Assembly: GCA_002437815.1 (NCBI GenBank)
Contig: DJRP01000006.1
Span: 1-64,000 of the forward strand
Direction: 5' to 3'
From: Collinsella sp. UBA6357
GTDB taxonomy: Bacteria > Actinomycetota > Coriobacteriia > Coriobacteriales > Coriobacteriaceae
DNA length: 64,000 nt
The notes under the pieces were generated by a model. It ran no database searches. It saw only the letters and a list, made by a program, of their open reading frames with translations, and was not told where the DNA came from. Position 1 is the first letter of the stretch. The number at the start of each line of letters is the position of its first letter. A program made the position numbers and the translations under genes. Positions 59,223 to 64,000 of the stretch are shown here, piece by piece.

Positions 59223-61880
59223 CTAGCAGCCGAGCGCAGACTTGGCCGCGCTGAGCGCGTCGGCGATACCGGCGGCGTTCTTGCCACCCGCCTGAGCCAT
59301 ATTGGGACGACCGCCGCCGCGACCGTCGACAAAACCAGCGATCTGCTTGATCACGTTGCCGGCGTGGAAACCGGCAGCGACGGCCTCGTCATTGGCGGCC
59401 GCAAGCAGCGCCGGGGTGCCCTTCTCGGTCACGCTGGCGATAACGCAGGCCACAGGACCCAAGACCTTCTGGTGCACGGTGTCCCAGACGTTGCGCAGAT
59501 CGGCAGCCTCAAGACCCTGCAGCTCGGCAACGACGAGCTTATAGCCGTTCGCGTCGAGCGCCCCCTCGATAGCGCCGGAGATGGCATCAGACGAACCGCC
59601 GGTGAGGGCCTTCTTGAGCTTGACGGACGTGTCGCGCAGCTCAGCCTGCAGGTTGGCGACGCGTGCGGGAACCTCGTCCACGCGACACTTAAGCTGGGCG
59701 GCCGCGGCATCGACGAGCGCGAGGCGATCAGCCATGTAGTCGAGCGCACCCTTGGAGGTCACGGCATCGATACGGCGGACGTTGGAACCGGTGGAAGACT
59801 CGGACACGATCTTGAACAGACCGATCTCGGCGGTGTTGGCGGCATGCGTGCCACCGCAGAGCTCGCGCGAGAACGGCTTGTCCTCGGCACCCACGGAGAC
59901 GACGCGCACGACATCGCCGTACTTCTCGCCAAACAGGGCGACGGCGCCGGCGGCCTTGGCCTCCTCGATGCCCATGACGCGGGTCACGACAGGCTTGGAA
60001 GCGAAGATCTCACGGTTGACAAGGTTCTCGACGGCGGTGAGCTGCTCGTCCGTCAGGGCCTCGAAGTGCGTGAAGTCGAAGCGCAGATGCTCGGGCGTCA
60101 CCAAAGAGCCGGCCTGCGAGACATGCTCGCCCAGGACCTGCTTAAGGGCGGCATCGAGCAGGTGCGTGGCGGTATGGTTGCGGCGCAAAAAGCCGCGACG
60201 CTCGGCATCGATGGCAGCGGCGACGGTATCGCCAACGTGAAGCTCGCCCTCGGTGACGGTGGCCACATGGGCGAAAAGGCCGTTGTGGTTCTTGGTATCC
60301 GTAACGGCAACCCTAACGTCGGAGCCGGTCAGCTCGCCGGCATCGCCCTGCTGACCGCCCATCTCGGCATAGAACGGGGTGCGGTCGAGCACGACCTCGA
60401 CCGCATCACCGGCCGTAGCGCTCTCGACGGAGGCTCCGTCGACGACGATGGCTGCAACCTTGGCACCCTCGAGCACATCGTGATCATAGCCATCGAACTC
60501 CGTGGCGGCCACCTTGTCCGAAAGCTCGACCCATACGTCGTTAAAGGAACCCCAGGCATCGCCCTTGGCGTTGGCGCGGGCACGGGCCTTCTGATCCTCC
60601 ATGCAGGAGGTAAAGCCGTCCATATCGACGTCGTGGCCGGCACCACCGGCGATCTCGACCGTCAAGTCGATGGGGAAACCGAACGTATCGTGCAGCTTGA
60701 AGGCCACATCGCCCGACAGCACCTCGCCCGCGGAAAGGGAGGCCAACGCCTCGTCCAGGTACACGCGGCCGTTATCGAGCGTGGTGGAGAAGCGCTCCTC
60801 CTCGGAGGCGACGATGCCCTTGACGAGAGCAACGTTCTTGAGCAGCTCGGGATAGGCCTCGCCCATCTGGTTGTTGACCTCATCGATGAACTTGGTGAGG
60901 AAGGCGCCCTCGATGCCAAGCAGGCGACCGTGGAACACGGCGCGGCGCAGCAGGCGACGCAGCACGTACTCACGGCCCTCGTTGCCGGGTAGGATGCCGT
61001 CGGAGATCATGAAGTCGACCGCACGCGCGTGGTCGGCGATGATGCGAAGGCTGCGGCTGGCGCCCGCATAATCATCGGCAACATAGGTCTTGCCGCTGAT
61101 CTGCTCACCGAGCTTGATGAGGTTCTGCATGAGGTCGCCGTCGTAGTTGGCGCTCTTGTGCTGCATGATGGCAGCCATGCGCTCCAGGCCCATGCCGGTA
61201 TCGAGGTTGCGATGGGGCAGCTCGGGCATGGAACCGTCCTCCTGGCGATCATATTGGGTGAACACGAGATTCCAGAACTCAAGGAAGCGGTCGCAGTCGC
61301 AGCCAGGCTTGCAGTCGGGCTTGCCGCAACCGACCTCCTCACCCTGATCGAAATAGATCTCGGAGCACGGACCGCAAGGGCCGGTCGGGCCGGCGGCCCA
61401 GAAATTGTCGTCCTCGCCCAGGCGCGAGATATGGTCCTCGGCCACACCAAGGGAGCGCCATACATCATGGGTCTCATCGTCATCGGTGAAGACGGTGAAG
61501 TACAAACGATCGAGCGGAAGCTTGAACTCCTTGGTGATGAGCTCGAACGCCCAGGCGCAGGCCTGCTGCTTCGAGACGCCGCCGAACGAGAAATCGCCGA
61601 GCATCTCGAAGAACGAGAGATGGCGGCCGTCCTCGCCGATGCAGTCGATATCGTTGGTGCGCACGCACTTCTGGCATGAGCACGCACCGATCTCCTTCAT
61701 GGTCTTCTTGCCCTGGTAATACTCCTTGAACTGGTTCATGCCGGCGTTGGCGAGCAGCAGCGAAGGATCGTCGGGCACGAGCGACGAAGAGGAATAGAGC
61801 TTGAGACCGCGCTCCTCAAAGAAGTTAAGAAACTTGGAGCGGATCTCGGCGGTGGTCATCGACGGAAAGTCTGCACTCAT
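59223..61880 (-). CDS. alaS: alanine-tRNA ligase
   Basis: Class II synthetase with editing domain. It is 885 residues from the ATG at 61880 (GGGAG upstream at longer than usual spacing; an ATG seven codons further in is possible). The catalytic domain has FFEERGLKLYSSSSLVPDDPSLL and FWAAGPTGPCGPCSEIYFD, with two cysteine-rich clusters (GCGKPDCKPGCDCDR). The editing site is RRNHTATHLLDAAL with SRELCGGTHAANT, and the C-terminus is a DHHA1/C-Ala domain (GGRGGGRPNMAQAGG). Normal length. Confidence 0.97.
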   Translation of the reverse strand: MSADFPSMTTAEIRSKFLNFFEERGLKLYSSSSLVPDDPSLLLANAGMNQFKEYYQGKKTMKEIGACSCQKCVRTNDIDCIGEDGRHLSFFEMLGDFSFGGVSKQQACAWAFELITKEFKLPLDRLYFTVFTDDDETHDVWRSLGVAEDHISRLGEDDNFWAAGPTGPCGPCSEIYFDQGEEVGCGKPDCKPGCDCDRFLEFWNLVFTQYDRQEDGSMPELPHRNLDTGMGLERMAAIMQHKSANYDGDLMQNLIKLGEQISGKTYVADDYAGASRSLRIIADHARAVDFMISDGILPGNEGREYVLRRLLRRAVFHGRLLGIEGAFLTKFIDEVNNQMGEAYPELLKNVALVKGIVASEEERFSTTLDNGRVYLDEALASLSAGEVLSGDVAFKLHDTFGFPIDLTVEIAGGAGHDVDMDGFTSCMEDQKARARANAKGDAWGSFNDVWVELSDKVAATEFDGYDHDVLEGAKVAAIVVDGASVESATAGDAVEVVLDRTPFYAEMGGQQGDAGELTGSDVRVAVTDTKNHNGLFAHVATVTEGELHVGDTVAAAIDAERRGFLRRNHTATHLLDAALKQVLGEHVSQAGSLVTPEHLRFDFTHFEALTDEQLTAVENLVNREIFASKPVVTRVMGIEEAKAAGAVALFGEKYGDVVRVVSVGAEDKPFSRELCGGTHAANTAEIGLFKIVSESSTGSNVRRIDAVTSKGALDYMADRLALVDAAAAQLKCRVDEVPARVANLQAELRDTSVKLKKALTGGSSDAISGAIEGALDANGYKLVVAELQGLEAADLRNVWDTVHQKVLGPVACVIASVTEKGTPALLAAANDEAVAAGFHAGNVIKQIAGFVDGRGGGRPNMAQAGGKNAAGIADALSAAKSALGC

Positions 61881-61928
61881 AGTTGGAGAATCTCCCATGC
61901 ATACAAATCGGTACATTCAAACGCATAG

Positions 61929-61934
61929 ATGATA
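61929..61934 (-). promoter_or_regulatory. alaS promoter -10
   Basis: Minus-strand TGG-TATCAT, an extended -10-like element about 50 bases upstream of the alaS ATG and directly after the terminator of the upstream transporter gene. It would start the alaS-ruvX-mltG-yqeG-aroK-aroB-like unit. Confidence 0.5.
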
Positions 61935-61954
61935 CCATCCCACGGCGTCGCCGC

Positions 61955-61982
61955 AAAAAAGAGGGCCGCCTCACGACGACCC
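61955..61982 (-). terminator. terminator after the AI-2E-family transporter gene
   Basis: Eight-base stem (61963-61970 with 61975-61982, two G-U pairs), TCAC/GTGA loop, then TCTTTTTT on the minus strand. It separates the sigma factor-transporter unit from alaS. Confidence 0.85.
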
Positions 61983-62015
61983 TTCAGCGAAAGTGCATGT
62001 TAGCATGTGCGATGG

Positions 62016-63434
62016 CTACTGTGAATCGTCGCCCTCATCCATCGACCCGTCGATGCCGGTATCGGAATCTTTATCGGACCCGTCATCGTCATCATGGATA
62101 AACGGATTTTTGAACAAACCGGAGGCGTCTGGTTGCAGACCGGCGAGCTTGAGCCAAGGGTTGTCGAGCTCGGGCTTGGGCATAGCCTCGCCCTTGGGTG
62201 CCGCCTCGTTATCGATCAGCTCCGACTCATACACAAAAGAATCGTCGCCCAGGGCATCGTAGGCGGCGACGGGCTTTCCCTCGGCATCATGGAACGGCGT
62301 GCCCTTGAATAGGGCACCGTCGTACGCGACGATCTGTCGGTCGGTATCGGTCTCGAAGTAATAGACGAAAATGCCCTTGAGCGCGGCACACAACGGAATG
62401 GCGACAACCATGCCGATGGGCCCCATGAGGGCAGAGCCGATGACGAGCGCCGTTAAGCTCATGGCCGGATGCACCTGCACGGAGCTCTGCATGACCTTGG
62501 GCGACACGACGTTATCGGTCACGTTTTGCGCGACCATGGTCACCACGAGCGTCCACAGGGCCAGCATCGGGCTGAACATGAAAGCGAGCACCGTGGCGAT
62601 CGCGGCGCTGATCCACGGTCCCACGACCGGGACAAGATGCATGATGCCGGTAAAGATCGCCATAAGGGCTGCATACGGATGACCGATGATCAAAAAACCG
62701 ATATAGGCGAACACGCCGCCGCAGATCGACGTGATGACCATGCCGCGCATATAGCCGCCCACCGAGCGCGAAAGGATGGCGACCATAAAACGATACGACG
62801 TCTCCTTCTCGCCCCCGATGATGGTGCACACCTCGCGATGGATGCGCGGGTAGTCACAAGCAAGCCAGTAAGCCAGAACCAGGCCCAAAAAGATCACGAA
62901 CAGCTGCGAGGCCATGCTCGACACAAAGGGAAACACACCTCGCCCCAGCTCACCGGCCAGCTGGGTGACATAGCGCGAAGCCACCGAGACGAGAGACGTC
63001 AGGTTGGTATCGAAATAATCCTTGAGCGGCGAGGTCTTGATCGATTTAAAACGAGACACGAGCTCGTTGATATCGTTGCCCGCGACACGGAGCTGTTCGG
63101 GAAGACGGGTGAGCACCTCCATGATCTGGCCGAACAGGATCGGTGACAGGATGCACAGTGCTCCCACGATAACGGCGACGACGACCACGAGGGCAACAAG
63201 TGCACCCGCGCCGCGGGGAACGCCTTTGTGCTCGAGGGCGTTGACGATCGGCGACATCACAAACGCGATGATGGAGCCGACGGCGAGAAACTCGACCACG
63301 GGGGCAAGGATACCCATCACGTTGAGAATCGCCGCGGCGATCACGATAAGACCGACGATACCCCAGATCCGGAGCACTGCGATGCGCGTGTCGCGCAGGG
63401 TTCGGTCGGTGGTATAGGGGGCGTCTTGGCTCAT
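62016..63434 (-). CDS. AI-2E/PerM-family membrane transporter
   Basis: A 472-residue polytopic protein with about eight transmembrane segments and the family patterns PIVNALEHKGVPRGAGALVAL near the start and GHPYAALMAIFTGIMHLVPVVGPWISA and HPAMSLTALVIGSALMGPIGMVVAIPL in the C-terminal half. Family members export autoinducer-2 or act as ion/H+ antiporters; the substrate here is unknown. The last 60 residues are an acidic cytoplasmic tail (DDDDGSDKDSDTGIDG). The ATG overlaps the sigma-factor stop by four bases, so the two are co-expressed. Confidence 0.88.
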   Translation of the reverse strand: MSQDAPYTTDRTLRDTRIAVLRIWGIVGLIVIAAAILNVMGILAPVVEFLAVGSIIAFVMSPIVNALEHKGVPRGAGALVALVVVVAVIVGALCILSPILFGQIMEVLTRLPEQLRVAGNDINELVSRFKSIKTSPLKDYFDTNLTSLVSVASRYVTQLAGELGRGVFPFVSSMASQLFVIFLGLVLAYWLACDYPRIHREVCTIIGGEKETSYRFMVAILSRSVGGYMRGMVITSICGGVFAYIGFLIIGHPYAALMAIFTGIMHLVPVVGPWISAAIATVLAFMFSPMLALWTLVVTMVAQNVTDNVVSPKVMQSSVQVHPAMSLTALVIGSALMGPIGMVVAIPLCAALKGIFVYYFETDTDRQIVAYDGALFKGTPFHDAEGKPVAAYDALGDDSFVYESELIDNEAAPKGEAMPKPELDNPWLKLAGLQPDASGLFKNPFIHDDDDGSDKDSDTGIDGSMDEGDDSQ

Positions 63435-64000
63435 GAGCGCGACATCACTCCGTCGGGGTCGATCTTGTCCTGAATCTTTTTGAGGGTACGGCGCAGCAAG
63501 CGCGAAACCTGCACCTGCGAGATACCGAGTTTCTTTGCGATCTCTATCTGGGTCATGCCCTGAATGAAGCGCAGCTCGATCACCTCGCGCTCACGCGGGG
63601 TGAAGTCGCGAATGGCATCCTCGATCACCAAGCGGTCGTCGGTGAAGTCGAGCTCGTTGTCATCATCGGCATAGCGGTCCAAAATCGAGGGGGCGTCATC
63701 CGAATCGGAGTTGCCGGGCGCCTCGATAGGAACCGAGCTGTAGGCCGAGGAGGACTCCATGGCCTCGAGGACCTCGTCGACCGTAACACCCAGATACTCC
63801 GCGATCTCCTCGACTTTGGGGGAACGCTGCAGCTGGTTGGTGAGGGTATCCGTAGCCTGATTGACCTTGGCCGAGAGCTCTTGGAGACGGCGCGGCACGC
63901 GCACACTCCACCCCTTATCGCGAAAATGGCGCTTAATCTCGCCCATGATAGTGGGCGTCGCGTAGGTGGTGAACTCGAGACCGCGCGAGGGATCAAAGCG
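63431..64000 (-). CDS. SigB/SigF-type RNA polymerase sigma factor (partial)
   Basis: The C-terminal part of a group 3 sigma factor; the frame stays open to the right edge (RFDPSRGLEFTTYATPTIMG is region 2.3-2.4). Region 3 (WSVRVPRRLQELSAKVNQA, then a GVTVDEVLEAM block) and region 4 (FTPREREVIELRFIQGMTQIEIAKKLGISQVQVSRLLRR) follow. Sequence type is closest to SigB/SigF/SigG of Gram-positives, which respond to stress or control sporulation; Coriobacteriia do not sporulate, so a stress role is likelier. Any anti-sigma gene would lie outside the window. Confidence 0.92.
   Translation of the reverse strand, partial: RFDPSRGLEFTTYATPTIMGEIKRHFRDKGWSVRVPRRLQELSAKVNQATDTLTNQLQRSPKVEEIAEYLGVTVDEVLEAMESSSAYSSVPIEAPGNSDSDDAPSILDRYADDDNELDFTDDRLVIEDAIRDFTPREREVIELRFIQGMTQIEIAKKLGISQVQVSRLLRRTLKKIQDKIDPDGVMSRS

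Noticed and set aside
1..64000. CRISPR array, rRNA, prophage, toxin-antitoxin or secondary-metabolite cluster
   Set aside because: No regularly spaced repeats, rRNA sequence, phage structural genes or such clusters were seen; apart from the 11-20 kb repeat region the window is core genome.

Overview
The window is a compact, GC-rich (roughly 60% by eye) bacterial chromosome segment that looks like the class Coriobacteriia and most resembles Collinsella. Reasons are the actinobacterial-type gene orders (alaS-ruvX-mltG-...-aroK-aroB-pepQ-efp-nusB; rpsP-khpA-rimM-trmD-lepB; rplU-rpmA-obgE-nadD-yqeK-rsfS), alpha/beta glycyl-tRNA synthetase next to pyruvate phosphate dikinase and its regulator, and TIGR03960/DUF2344 radical SAM partners beside rplU. 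The genus is an inference. I support 62 protein genes (two cut by the window edges) and one tRNA. No CRISPR array, rRNA or prophage was seen, and no gap without a gene exceeds 300 bases.

Layout. 1-6 kb (minus): rpsB (partial), xerC, trmFO, dprA, comM, yraN, a recombination/competence/tRNA-modification operon. 6-8.2 kb: rnhB, rplS and an exported DUF6273 protein. 8.2-18 kb (minus): rpsP-khpA-rimM-trmD-lepB, then glyQ-glyS-pdrP-ppdK ending at a strong terminator. 18-20.3 kb: a repeat-rich island with a 36-bp-arm compound inverted repeat, an apparently leaderless dinB (plus), and a REP-associated tyrosine transposase (RAYT, minus) with a LexA-type operator. 20.3-24.4 kb: rplU-rpmA-obgE-nadD-yqeK-rsfS. 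24.4-34 kb: mreB-mreC-mreD-mrdA-rodA, a DUF697-like protein and two radical-SAM-linked genes. 34-40.1 kb: TPR membrane protein, cyclophilin, zinc-ribbon membrane protein, P-type ATPase; then tRNA-Arg(CCG). 40.5-48.9 kb (plus): a complete eight-gene aromatic amino acid operon, aroF-tyrA-aroB-aroA-aroC-pheA-(aroE-aroK fusion)-aroQ. 48.9-64 kb (minus): recN, nadK, tlyA, xseB, nusB, Asp23, efp, pepQ, a degenerate aroB-like gene, a second aroK, yqeG, mltG, ruvX, alaS, an AI-2E-family transporter and a SigB-type sigma factor (partial).

The two observations I rate highest are these. (1) A RAYT sits between inverted copies of a short motif, TTTAGGACGGGGTC. The motif occurs six times between 11.2 and 20.3 kb, supplies the stop codons of dinB and rsfS and the last residues of pdrP, and lies near a REPIN-like compound palindrome. 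The RAYT promoter is covered by a perfect GAAC-N4-GTTC palindrome, which suggests SOS control. (2) A full-length aroB-like gene has lost every metal ligand and most catalytic residues. It sits beside a stand-alone aroK at the usual actinobacterial aro locus, from which aroE and aroC are missing, while an intact pathway with an AroE-AroK fusion lies about 7 kb away on the other strand. This looks like relocation or replacement of the shikimate pathway, with a retained pseudoenzyme left behind.

Start codons are often non-ATG: by ribosome-binding-site position I count nine TTG and five GTG starts.
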